59,370 nucleotides of DNA from positions 1 to 59,370 of IMG/VR virus record IMGVR_UViG_3300045474_000007. One strand, 5' to 3'. The DNA is from a virus. The notes beneath the pieces are model-generated. The model ran no database searches, had not been told where the DNA came from, and saw only the letters and a program-made list of their open reading frames with translations. Below are positions 21,477 to 29,001 of the stretch, piece by piece (position 1 is the stretch's first letter; the number at the start of each line of letters is the position of its first letter). The position numbers were made by a program, and so were the translations under genes.

Positions 21477-22900
21477 GGTGGAACCTCCATATTTTCGTTC
21501 GGGTCGGTTTGTATTCTCGCGATTGATTGAGCATCGTGCATGTGCCGTACTAGCTCGGTGAACATCCTATCAGCCGCATCAGCTTTCCGTTTCATGTTTT
21601 CGCGCACGTATCGCTCACCCGTCGTAGCAACGATATCAACGACGACTTCTCGCTTTTGGCCGAATCGCCAGAACCGTCTTACTGATTGGTAAAACTGTTC
21701 GTAGGAATGAGTTGCGAACGTAACGGTGTGAGCACAGTGCTGCCAGTTCATTCCCCAGGCTCCGATCTTTGGTTTCGTCACTATGACTCGGAGCTTTCCG
21801 GATGCAAAATCTTTGTATATCTCCTCTCTTTCTTCCTCCTCTGTAGATCCCTTGACCTGCCTACTGCCTTTGACTATCTTTTCGATCAGATCCGCTTCGT
21901 CGTTTAGATGACACCAGACGACTGCGGGGTTTTTATGATTGATCAGATTAGCAACGTACTCACATCGTTCCTGCAATGTGCGCCGCCGCTCGTCGCGCTC
22001 CTGACGTAAACCAAATGCCGGCAAGGTAAACAGCATTCCGTCGGCCGGGCGTGTAGGCTCAATAATATGCTCGCGCTCCGTCAATGGCGGCAAGATAAAA
22101 TCGCCGTCATTAAACCCTAGGTCACTAGGCTTGCGACACGCTCTTGCCCATGAGCATACCCACTTCCAGAACGGCACTTCTGCGTGACCCTTCAATCTCC
22201 ATTGCTCAATTTGCTGAGCCACGCGAAACGATAGTTTACCAAAGTGGTTAGCCTGATCTTTTTGATTCTTTTGCCATTGCTTTATATCTTCGCGTCGATG
22301 CGGCTTATTATCGCTCTGTTTGAAAAAACGCGAGAGCATATCGGAGTATCCGAGTTCAGCCAATGCCTCACTACTCGTTCCCAATTCGATGTAGTCATTA
22401 GGCGCAGCCGTTGCCGTACAGAGTAGCCGATAAGGGATCTTAAGCATGAATCGAGTAACTGCTTTTTGAGTTGCACCGGAAAAGTGTTTGAGTATAGACG
22501 ATTCATCGCACACCACGCCGCCAAAATCTTTTGATTCGAACAAGTGAAGCTTCTCATAATTTGTAATGACAATAGACTTTTTGGACATTCTGCCATCCCG
22601 CGAACGGATGCTTTCAATCCCAAATTTCTCAGACTCGATTAAAGTCTGCCCCCCCACGGCGAGAGGAGTTAAAATCAATACGGGCTTATTGGTGTGCCTC
22701 AATACATTCTCCGCCCACACAAGTTGCATTGGAGTTTTCCCCAGTCCGCAGTCGGCGAATATTGCACAACGCCCCCTATTGATAGCCCAATCAACTAGAC
22801 TGGATTGGAAGTCGAATAGAAAACTCGGCATCCATATCGGCGAGAATCCGTGATTCTCTCCCATCTGAGTTTTTTTGTTTAGAAACTCCTGATAGTTCAT
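21452..22900 (-). CDS. SNF2/DEAD-type DNA helicase
   Basis: 482 residues. Helicase motif I DCGLGKT (50-56), motif II VCDESS (about 129-134), TATAAPNDYIELG as motif III, and a C-terminal RecA-like half with motif V/VI features (TKPKIGAWGMNWQHC, SYEQFYQSVRRFWRFGQ). This is the SNF2-like group encoded next to phage methylases. Probably translocates on duplex DNA to aid modification, recombination or protection. ATGA-type overlap with the small gene upstream. Confidence 0.9.
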   Translation of the reverse strand: MNYQEFLNKKTQMGENHGFSPIWMPSFLFDFQSSLVDWAINRGRCAIFADCGLGKTPMQLVWAENVLRHTNKPVLILTPLAVGGQTLIESEKFGIESIRSRDGRMSKKSIVITNYEKLHLFESKDFGGVVCDESSILKHFSGATQKAVTRFMLKIPYRLLCTATAAPNDYIELGTSSEALAELGYSDMLSRFFKQSDNKPHRREDIKQWQKNQKDQANHFGKLSFRVAQQIEQWRLKGHAEVPFWKWVCSWARACRKPSDLGFNDGDFILPPLTEREHIIEPTRPADGMLFTLPAFGLRQERDERRRTLQERCEYVANLINHKNPAVVWCHLNDEADLIEKIVKGSRQVKGSTEEEEREEIYKDFASGKLRVIVTKPKIGAWGMNWQHCAHTVTFATHSYEQFYQSVRRFWRFGQKREVVVDIVATTGERYVRENMKRKADAADRMFTELVRHMHDAQSIARIQTDPNENMEVPPWLQRLNS

Positions 22901-23070
22901 ACGTTCTCCAGTTGCGCTAGCGTAGCGACGATCTTAGCCGCATCCTCTTGGAGTCTCAGCCCGAGCAGCCATAGCGCGTCATTTTTACCATTGGCTTCTT
23001 GCATTAAATCCTTCAGTCCTGACATCAACGTCTCGGCGCATTGCATCGCCTTAGTGACTTTCTCATTCAT
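22897..23070 (-). CDS. Hypothetical helical protein, 57 aa
   Basis: Begins MNEKVTKAMQCAETLMSGLK and ends AAKIVATLAQLENV; almost entirely helical with heptad spacing. Its ATG overlaps the upstream TGA and its own TGA overlaps the helicase ATG, the operon pattern. Too short for confident family assignment. Confidence 0.55.
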   Translation of the reverse strand: MNEKVTKAMQCAETLMSGLKDLMQEANGKNDALWLLGLRLQEDAAKIVATLAQLENV

Positions 23071-23237
23071 TTTTCACACTCGTACTCCCTTTCTATTTTG
23101 CGTTGTTCTCTCATCCACATCCGTTTGTAATACCTCAGACAATCGCGGCAGTGGTTCTGATTTTTATAGTCATGCGGTAACAATACTCTCGCCACCACTC
23201 TCGCATATCGCCTCTGTGAATCCTCCGTGCGGTTCAT
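23067..23237 (-). CDS. Small basic CxxC protein, 56 aa
   Basis: Begins MNRTEDSQRRYARVVARVLL; HCRDCLRYYKRMWMREQRK follows and the C-terminus has another Cys. High Arg content and a His-Cys-x-x-Cys cluster suggest a small nucleic-acid-binding protein. ATGA overlaps at both ends. SD GGAGC is about 11 bases from the ATG. Confidence 0.55.
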   Translation of the reverse strand: MNRTEDSQRRYARVVARVLLPHDYKNQNHCRDCLRYYKRMWMREQRKIEREYECEK

Positions 23238-23488
23238 TTCTGGCTACGCTCCTGTAGCGCCTTGGACGTCCAGCATTGTAGAGCCAGTCGCACCATAACC
23301 GCAGCCACGTCGATTGCCTCCTCAGCTACAGCCTTTAGATCGTTCGCGTGGACAGCGGACTGGAGTTCGTTGAACTCCTCCAGTGCCACGCCTAACGCCT
23401 CATGCGAACTCGCAAAGTCGCCGTATCGTTCCTGAGCTCGTTCGCAGTGCCCCTTAATCATGTCTATGATTAGATCGTTTGTAATCAT
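23234..23488 (-). CDS. MazG-like nucleotide pyrophosphohydrolase family protein
   Basis: 84 residues. ERYGDFASSHEALGVALEEFNEL (21-43) and EEAIDVAAVMVRLAL (about 56-70) show the E-x-x-E/E-x-x-D pattern of the all-alpha NTP pyrophosphatase fold: EEFNE and EEAID. These enzymes hydrolyse nucleoside triphosphates or bind nucleotides; phage versions tune nucleotide pools. SD GGAGGCTGC. Overlaps the UvrD-like gene by four bases. Confidence 0.7.
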   Translation of the reverse strand: MITNDLIIDMIKGHCERAQERYGDFASSHEALGVALEEFNELQSAVHANDLKAVAEEAIDVAAVMVRLALQCWTSKALQERSQK

Positions 23489-25038
23489 GCAGCCTCCATA
23501 TCTGCTGGTTTCTCCAACTCATTATTGTCTTTCCATCCCTCACTCTTGAAATAGTACAGCTCTGACTTGGCTCGTGTGATAGCCACGTATTGGATGTTCT
23601 TCTCTTGCTCTTGCTGCCATCCTTGGCGAGCCCACTTACAGGGCATCAGTTGCGGGTCAAGGATAAATACCCGCTCCCACTCTAAGCCCTTGCTCTTGTG
23701 TACCGAGCACAGCGTGAGCCGCCCCGTGGGGTCATCGCTGAATAGGGCATTGATGCTATCCACTAGAGCCGTCACTGTGCGGTTATCCTCCTTGAGCTGT
23801 CCGATAAATATCTTGATCGTAATCACGCGATCTTCTACAGCCGCCGCACTTTGCTCCCGCCCTTTAGCCAGTAGTTTGGACACCTCGCGTGACTGGTATG
23901 CGTCTAACCTATCTCCTAGTTCTGCTATGCTGCCAGCATTCATTTTCTTAATTACCGTGATAAGCCCCTGCCCGATCTCCCTTCCGAGCACCTTGCACGC
24001 TTTGCCGTTGCGAATAAGCTTATAGGCCAGCTCAATCAACGGAGCATTTAGTCTGCATAGAATCGCGTCAGTCGATAGAAACGTTTCTGCCTTCACCGTC
24101 GCTAGCATTTCCACCTTGCCATCCGGCGCGGTATCGCAGTGCTCGATAATAGGAACAAGCTTCTTGGCCTCGGCCACGACAGCTCTAGAGCAACGGTAAG
24201 AAACAGAAAGCGGGAGTTGAGCAGCATTGAACTCTTCTGTTATCCGGTTGATAGATTCTGTGTCTGCTCCTCTGAAAGAATAGATTGACTGGGCTTTGTC
24301 TCCCACGGCAATCAATCTGCCGCCCGGCACGAGAGAAATCTTCAGCATTGCCCTCTGTATGGCACTGATATCCTGGCATTCATCCGCAAAGATGACATCG
24401 TACTGATTGAATTTAGCTTGCCAGATAACCGGCAGGTAGAGTTGATCGTCAAAGTCGATTACTTGCTTGCCTAACTTAATGCCCTCAGCCAGCACCAGCC
24501 GCGCAAGCTCCATACCTCGAGCAGGGTCGGCATCTTTACCGTCAAAGTCCACCCCAAATTTCTCTATCAGGTCCGCCCAGTTCTGCTCTGTATCCTGCAT
24601 CAGTGCACAGCCCACCCCTTCGCTCCCGCTTGGCACCAGTCCGTGGGCCTTGGCGAGCCCCACTAGCTTGGCAACTCCTTGGCCGTAGTCCTTGCTGTCC
24701 TTGGGATTCAAATTATCGTCGATGATCCAGCGTGTTTTCTTGGACTCCAGCTTTGGCTTTTTCTTGCCGATGCAGCTATTCAGATAGGCCCGGTAGCCCA
24801 TGCCGTTTAGAGTCATAGCCGCGACGTGAGGCGGCACCCGGGCTTGCAACTCCTGAGCGATGTTTCGGTTAAACGCCACAAAGGCCACCCGCTTGTCGGT
24901 TGGCACACGTCGTGCGGCTTCCACGATCACCGTGGTTTTGCTCCCGCCAGCTACGGCTAAGATCACCGCAGAGCCGGATTGATTCTCAACAAAATTGAAA
25001 ACGTCCAGTTGGTACTGGCTCCATATTCTGTCCATCAC
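23485..25038 (-). CDS. UvrD/Rep-family DNA helicase
   Basis: 517 residues. Q-like start (WSQYQLDVFNFVE), Walker A-like AVAGGSKTT (28-36), Walker B FADECQDIS, motif III GDKAQSIYSFRGA, motif IV SYRCS, motif V TLCSVHKSKGLEWERVF and motif VI QYVAITRAKSELYY. This is a complete SF1A helicase, which moves 3'-5' in relatives. Walker A reads GGSK rather than GSGK, so the invariant Gly before Lys is shifted. Probably acts in replication or recombination. Confidence 0.92.
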   Translation of the reverse strand: MMDRIWSQYQLDVFNFVENQSGSAVILAVAGGSKTTVIVEAARRVPTDKRVAFVAFNRNIAQELQARVPPHVAAMTLNGMGYRAYLNSCIGKKKPKLESKKTRWIIDDNLNPKDSKDYGQGVAKLVGLAKAHGLVPSGSEGVGCALMQDTEQNWADLIEKFGVDFDGKDADPARGMELARLVLAEGIKLGKQVIDFDDQLYLPVIWQAKFNQYDVIFADECQDISAIQRAMLKISLVPGGRLIAVGDKAQSIYSFRGADTESINRITEEFNAAQLPLSVSYRCSRAVVAEAKKLVPIIEHCDTAPDGKVEMLATVKAETFLSTDAILCRLNAPLIELAYKLIRNGKACKVLGREIGQGLITVIKKMNAGSIAELGDRLDAYQSREVSKLLAKGREQSAAAVEDRVITIKIFIGQLKEDNRTVTALVDSINALFSDDPTGRLTLCSVHKSKGLEWERVFILDPQLMPCKWARQGWQQEQEKNIQYVAITRAKSELYYFKSEGWKDNNELEKPADMEAA

Positions 25039-25066
25039 ACTTTTCTCCGTTCAGTTTTATAGGTTA

Positions 25067-25150
25067 GAACCCCTCTCAAACACCCCGTATTTGGCTCCAG
25101 GATTCGATTTGAGAGGGGGTTAGGGGTTGGTTAAGGGGTAGATAGGGGTG
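25067..25150 (-). repeat. Dispersed dyad element, copy C (best inverted repeat)
   Basis: CCCCTCTCAAA and TTTGAGAGGGG form a perfect 11-bp inverted repeat around the core CACCCCGTATTTGGCTCC-AGGATTCGA, followed by GGTTAAGGGGTAGATAGGGG. Occupies the gap between the UvrD-like gene and a small gene. The dyad could form a cruciform or a stable RNA hairpin. Confidence 0.6.
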
Positions 25151-25325
25151 CGCGGGTATCGCTCAGCAGCCAGACGTCCGTGATGTAGTCCGAGCTGCCG
25201 TCCTCCCACTCCACGTAGGCCACCAGGGTTTTGCCGGTGCAGACGATCAGGACGGGCTGTCCGGTGGCCGACATGCGCCATAGGACGTGGCGAAAAAACT
25301 TCTTGGCTAACGCTTCAAGTCGCAT
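25131..25325 (-). CDS. Hypothetical protein, 64 aa
   Basis: From the ATG at 25325, eight bases after SD GAGGGG; an ATG two codons earlier is too close to the SD. Helical basic N-terminus (MRLEALAKKFFRHVLWRM) then strands (PVLIVCTGKTLVAYVEWEDGS). No family recognised. Its 3' end overlaps the dyad element. Confidence 0.55.
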   Translation of the reverse strand: MRLEALAKKFFRHVLWRMSATGQPVLIVCTGKTLVAYVEWEDGSSDYITDVWLLSDTRAPLSTP

Positions 25326-25347
25326 TTGCATTTCCCCTCTCGTTTGG

Positions 25348-25404
25348 TTAGGCCTCCTCAATTTCGAACCCTGCCGCTATCATTTCGTCGGGGTCTAATT
25401 TCAT
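25348..25404 (-). CDS. Possible 18-residue peptide gene
   Basis: ATG with a good AGGAG SD eight bases upstream encodes MKLDPDEMIAAGFEIEEA and a TAA. Acidic amphipathic helix. It may be a real micropeptide or a translational leader feeding ribosomes to the next gene, whose SD follows directly. Confidence 0.35.
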   Translation of the reverse strand: MKLDPDEMIAAGFEIEEA

Positions 25405-25478
25405 GTTATTGACTCCTATGGGTTGGTTAGGTTAAGTTGCCTATGCGGTTTCTCTCGGGCCGCATTTCTCTCTCTCTT

Positions 25479-25536
25479 GGCCCCAGGAGTTTTCCATTCT
25501 CCTGGGGCCTCTTTCTCCCCTTCTCCCCTTCTCCCC
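25479..25536. promoter_or_regulatory. Perfect 11-bp hairpin next to three tandem octamers
   Basis: GGCCCCAGGAG (25479-25489) and CTCCTGGGGCC (25499-25509) are perfect complements around a 9-base loop. Right beside it TTCTCCCC repeats three times (25513-25536), reading GGGGAGAA on the minus strand. There is no U-run, so this is not a classical terminator. It lies just after the H1-like gene. It may stabilise the 3' end of that mRNA or stall polymerase. The rest of 25405-25535 shows no convincing gene. Confidence 0.45.
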
Positions 25537-26285
25537 TACTTAAAGTCGATATACCGTCGCGCTTTATCCCAGCGGATATCCGCTACGGTCACCCCACGAT
25601 ACAATTGTTCCGCGATAGACTTTCCACTCACATAGAGCCCGAACCGTCGAGCCGATGACGTCCCCTCTTTCTTTGGGTTCTTATCGACTAGCAGAACAAC
25701 TTTCGTCTTTTTGTCCTGTGCCTCGCCTATCACGACTGTCTCCTTCACTCGTTTAGCTTTTACAGGCTCGGCTTCGGCTTTTGCGGCGGCTTTTTTTACT
25801 GTGGGTTTCTTCGCAGCGACGGGTTTCTTCGCGGCAGCGAGCGTCTTGGTCAAATCCGCTTCTAACTCCTTGGTTGTCTTGCGCTGCTTGACTACCTTGC
25901 CCCCAGCGCCGACGACGATTGCCTTTGCCTCACGAGTCGCCTTAAGCGACTCCAGTGTCCCTTTACTCACGTTCTTGCTTCCTTTCGCGCCTTTGCCCTC
26001 GGCTTTGGGTGCATCGCTAGACGCAGTTGGTGTTGATTGCAGTTGCATACAGTAGGCTATGTCGCTCGGGTGCCACTTGGTAGCCCTTCTGGCATGATCC
26101 GAATCCCTCGCCGTTACGTGGGCATACTCCCGGGTGCTCTTGTTTTTGACGCCGAATAGAAGTCCTTTAGCATCGGCGATGATCTCACGCGGTGGCGTCG
26201 TTTTGGTTTGGAATGAGTCCTCTACGATATGATCTAGAGGCACTACGTCCAGCGGTTGTGCTGGCTTGATTCTCTTGCGTTTCAT
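25536..26285 (-). CDS. DNA-binding-like protein with histone H1-type Lys/Ala-rich linker
   Basis: 249 residues from the ATG at 26285, overlapping the upstream TGA. Residues about 145-195 are KKPVAAKKPTVKKAAAKAEAEP-like, typical of histone H1 tails and bacterial nucleoid proteins. The N-terminus (1-85) and the C-terminus (RRFGLYVSGKSIAEQLYRGVTVADIRWDKARRY) look folded. Likely binds DNA non-specifically. Reading the longer upstream frame is not supported, since it runs through the previous gene. Confidence 0.65.
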   Translation of the reverse strand: MKRKRIKPAQPLDVVPLDHIVEDSFQTKTTPPREIIADAKGLLFGVKNKSTREYAHVTARDSDHARRATKWHPSDIAYCMQLQSTPTASSDAPKAEGKGAKGSKNVSKGTLESLKATREAKAIVVGAGGKVVKQRKTTKELEADLTKTLAAAKKPVAAKKPTVKKAAAKAEAEPVKAKRVKETVVIGEAQDKKTKVVLLVDKNPKKEGTSSARRFGLYVSGKSIAEQLYRGVTVADIRWDKARRYIDFK

Positions 26286-26497
26286 TTCTTTGCCAGCTCC
26301 TTTCGGAGCAGTGCGTTCTGCTCCTCGTAGAGTGCAATCAACTTTAGAGTTGTCAGGCTGGGCTTCTTGATGCGCTTGCGCTCTGGCATGTCTACCAGTT
26401 CGATGGGCACTCGCTCTCCCATATCTACATCGAATGCCGTTTTTGATTTGCGACTTCGGACTATCGCCGCGTTGCCATATATAGTCGTGGTTTTCAT
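26282..26497 (-). CDS. Small hypothetical protein, 71 aa
   Basis: From the ATG at 26497 with SD AAAGGA; the leader contains the recurring GTGCGCAACAGA. Sequence begins MKTTTIYGNAAIVRSRKSKT, then PERKRIKKPSL and a C-terminal helix (LKLIALYEEQNALLRKELAKK). Beta start plus leucine-zipper-like end. Coupled to the H1-like gene. First gene after the long untranslated stretch. Confidence 0.6.
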   Translation of the reverse strand: MKTTTIYGNAAIVRSRKSKTAFDVDMGERVPIELVDMPERKRIKKPSLTTLKLIALYEEQNALLRKELAKK

Positions 26498-27047
26498 TGT
26501 CGTGTTCCTTTCTGTTGCGCACGTTGTGGTAGCTGCCATCATCAGTGCTCAGGAACAACCCCGAGCAGACGAGCCGGATCGCTCCGGCCCGTTTCGGCTT
26601 TTATTATTGCCATCCCCCAACGCTCTCGCCTTGCTCAATCAAGGATTCGTCTCCGTGTGCCTACACCGCCATTGATTTGCGCGTGGATCGGATTGTGGTT
26701 GCGTCTCACGACGGAGTGCAATGCGACGTGCGCCCGCTTTAGGTTGCTCAAGTTCATGCTTGGAAATGCGGCAGCATCGTTGGTACGAAGCCATACGTGC
26801 AGCCGGGGATCGCAATTAACGGGACAATGGTTTTCGGCGGATAGAATTTCTTGGCTTTGGGGTCGTCCGATAATCAACCGACCGTTAGATCGGGACCGTT
26901 ACCGGATTTGGTTACCACTCGGATGTCGTTTCACGGTGGTGGACTGTTTGTCGGGGGTCTACAGGGCGTCGTGTTTCCCTGGCGGCATTCGATCTTCTAC
27001 TCGGTGGCCGCGTATTCAGTTTTCAAAGATCAAATTGATGAAATCAG
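26498..27047. other. Gene-free segment of about 550 bases with hairpins
   Basis: No reading frame on either strand has family motifs and a good SD. On the minus strand several local helices are visible: CAGGG/CCCTG, a GGTC-CCGAT/ATCGG-AC-GACC helix, CCTTG/CAAGG, GCCGGA-TCGC-TCCGGC (26573-26588) and TGCTCAGG/CCCGAGCA (26546-26567). A promoter-like sequence stands at its upstream end. It may be a long leader, a non-coding RNA or decayed coding sequence. On the plus strand GCCG..CGGC followed by TTTTATTATT (to about 26606) could be a terminator. Confidence 0.4.
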
Positions 27048-27074
27048 ATTATAAAAAAACATGATAAAATACAA
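27048..27074 (-). promoter_or_regulatory. Promoter-like sequence
   Basis: Minus-strand TTGTAT (27074-27069) and a perfect TATAAT (27053-27048) with a 15-base spacer, in an AT-rich island. The spacer is shorter than the usual 16-18. It would transcribe into the gene-free segment and then the 26282 gene. Confidence 0.35.
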
Positions 27075-27140
27075 GTCGCCTCCCATCATTTTTGATGAAA
27101 TCGGAAAACTCCTTGCAAATCAATATGTTAAAATGCTTTT

Positions 27141-27857
27141 TTAGAAATCTAATGAGATGGAAAAATCGGAGCCGCCTCGAACGACGCGGTGAATCATTCC
27201 AGGGTATTTTGCGATTAAACGCGAGGTGCAATCGCGCTCTACGTCCTGCGTCCTATACGTTTTGCACCCTGCCGGGGTCGTCCAATGTTCATTTTCCCAA
27301 AACAGATATCGGCAACCCAATACGCCGCCGTTTTTTTTGATTGAGCGGAGGCACAATTCGTAATCCTCTTTTACCGTAAAAGACTCATCGAACCGTAAAG
27401 CTGGATCATTAAAGATGCCCATACACGAGCCTGTCACATAAGTGTAAAATAAAAAGGGGTGGCTAGGATACCATGTCCTAGACGCGGATATGTTCGCCAT
27501 CCCCCAAATATCAAAGTGCAACTCCTCCGCAACGTCAAACAGCACCGAAAACTCGCGAAGCCATTCCGGTTCCGTTAGCGTCCGTCTATTCATGTTAGTT
27601 TCTGCTATCTCAAGCCATCCGCAATTCTTGACATCATCATCAACGAATACAACGCGACGATCCTTGACGTGATTCAATATCCAATTCCGCGTCGCTGTGA
27701 TCCCCTTCACTTGGATCGGCACACCGACCACATTCTTGCACCCATGGGTTTTGTAGTCCGCCACTTCTACGAGGGGAACGAATACCGTCGCGCTAGGTAG
27801 TATCTTAAGCGTTCTGACTCTGTTCGCACGCCCCATGCTCGGCACTGCGATTATCAC
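27141..27857 (-). CDS. GT-A-type glycosyltransferase, TAGT-like
   Basis: 238 residues, GTG start overlapping the ParB-like stop (GTGA). Begins MIIAVPSMGRANRVRTLKIL; GITATRNWILNHV (52-64) and FVDDDV (71-76) give the nucleotide-sugar-binding pattern with a DDD metal motif. The C-terminal half (CMGIFNDPALRFDESFTVKEDYELCLR) fits the acceptor side. This pattern resembles phage glycosyltransferases proposed to decorate modified DNA bases. Sugar and acceptor are unknown. The adjacent ParB-like gene fits reported base-modification neighbourhoods. Confidence 0.7.
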   Translation of the reverse strand: MIIAVPSMGRANRVRTLKILPSATVFVPLVEVADYKTHGCKNVVGVPIQVKGITATRNWILNHVKDRRVVFVDDDVKNCGWLEIAETNMNRRTLTEPEWLREFSVLFDVAEELHFDIWGMANISASRTWYPSHPFLFYTYVTGSCMGIFNDPALRFDESFTVKEDYELCLRSIKKNGGVLGCRYLFWENEHWTTPAGCKTYRTQDVERDCTSRLIAKYPGMIHRVVRGGSDFSISLDF

Positions 27858-28609
27858 TTTAGCCTCTGAATGAGATCGCTCGCCAACACCACCCTTTGGC
27901 GACGTGTTATATCGAAAGGCGAACCATGCTTGTAGCCGCCACGGCGAACCATCTTAAGATTCAACTTGTCCACTAAGGCATCGTACTGGTCTGGACTCTC
28001 CGGGTCGCACATCACTATGATATATTCTCGCTGCGGCTTCAGTTGCACCGCTTGTTCCAGTACCACGCTGTTCTCGTTGTCATCATTATCAAACTTCCCC
28101 TTTTCCGTGTCTGAGAACATTCCATCTAGCAGAGATTCGGCATCCAACTCCGCCATCATCTCTTTGTCCCACGTTGACAGCTCACTGCCTCTGTTGTCAT
28201 ACAAGGCGAGGCGTTTTTTTTGCTTCCCGCTAAGCCCAGTTCTTCGCACCACTACCCACTCTGACCCTGAAGCATTAACTACCTTAACGCGCCGGATGCC
28301 CGCCTTCCCTAGCGCCGCCATTGTCGCGTTGCCTGCCAATACGTTGTTGTTCTCGTCGATAACTCCCGATCTGCCTGTGCCAACTTCGTGTAACGCATCG
28401 ACAATCATGCCGACGTTTCGCGCATTGTGCTTGCGGGCGTTTTTGGTATCAGGATTGAGCGCGGAAAGTTCTACGATCTCGACATCGTTCACACCATTAC
28501 TGTTGCCGCTTGCTCCGTTGTTGGCATGTACAGGTTCCAGTTTTCCATGAACTGATCTCGCCTTGCCGCTCCGATCTCTGAGTTCCAGTTTCTTTTGTAA
28601 TACTGCCAC
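27854..28609 (-). CDS. ParB-like domain protein
   Basis: 251 residues, GTG start with SD AGGAGG. The ParB fold runs from about 43 to 130: VEIVELSALNPDTKNARKHN, IVDALHEVG, GVIDENNNVLAGNATMAALGKAGI. The NPxxxNARxH and GNAT patterns resemble ParB/sulfiredoxin-type domains in phage modification systems rather than partition ParB. The first 40 residues are low-complexity and lie in a 121-base overlap with the endolysin-like gene. Likely works with the glycosyltransferase encoded next (inference). Confidence 0.75.
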   Translation of the reverse strand: MAVLQKKLELRDRSGKARSVHGKLEPVHANNGASGNSNGVNDVEIVELSALNPDTKNARKHNARNVGMIVDALHEVGTGRSGVIDENNNVLAGNATMAALGKAGIRRVKVVNASGSEWVVVRRTGLSGKQKKRLALYDNRGSELSTWDKEMMAELDAESLLDGMFSDTEKGKFDNDDNENSVVLEQAVQLKPQREYIIVMCDPESPDQYDALVDKLNLKMVRRGGYKHGSPFDITRRQRVVLASDLIQRLK

Positions 28610-28995
28610 ATTCCCTCCTTATCATCCCAAGCAGGTAGAGCGCCAGGCCTTACCCAATAAGCTAGCCGAGCGTAAGCCGTGGCTAGATAAGCATTGCCGT
28701 GAAGCTGGAGTATCCCGTTAGGGCCGTTTATCATTCGCAAATCGCGCACCTGCATTTCGAATTTCAAATTGTCATGGCCCGTTAGCCAGTTATCCACCTC
28801 GTCATAGCGCATCTGCTCAAACTGGAAAATGGAGACAGCAGGCCCGCCTTGCTGGTGAACCATGCGGCCGCCGAAGGACTCCTGAGCCACCGTGGCCGCT
28901 AGCAGGATAACGGCGCTCGGGGTGTAGATATTAGGCTCTACGGTAGCCAGCTTGCGGCAGACAGGGATGAAAACATAGCGAATGTAATCTAACAT
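28489..28995 (-). CDS. Putative endolysin or lysozyme-like phage protein
   Basis: 168 residues. The pattern ATVAQESFGGRMVHQQGGPAVSIFQFE followed by NAYLATAYARLAYW and MWQYYKRNWNSEIGA matches a family found in phages with a lysozyme-like fold; the Glu in AQESFGG would be catalytic. No signal peptide, so a holin would be needed. A small membrane protein is encoded immediately upstream. Catalytic class cannot be settled by eye. Confidence 0.6.
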   Translation of the reverse strand: MLDYIRYVFIPVCRKLATVEPNIYTPSAVILLAATVAQESFGGRMVHQQGGPAVSIFQFEQMRYDEVDNWLTGHDNLKFEMQVRDLRMINGPNGILQLHGNAYLATAYARLAYWVRPGALPAWDDKEGMWQYYKRNWNSEIGAARRDQFMENWNLYMPTTEQAATVMV

Positions 28996-29001
28996 TTTAG
29001 G

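Noticed and set aside
26657-27064. 135-residue plus-strand frame in the gene-free segment
   Set aside because: GTG start, odd Trp/Cys/Arg-rich composition, no recognisable motif; more likely non-coding.
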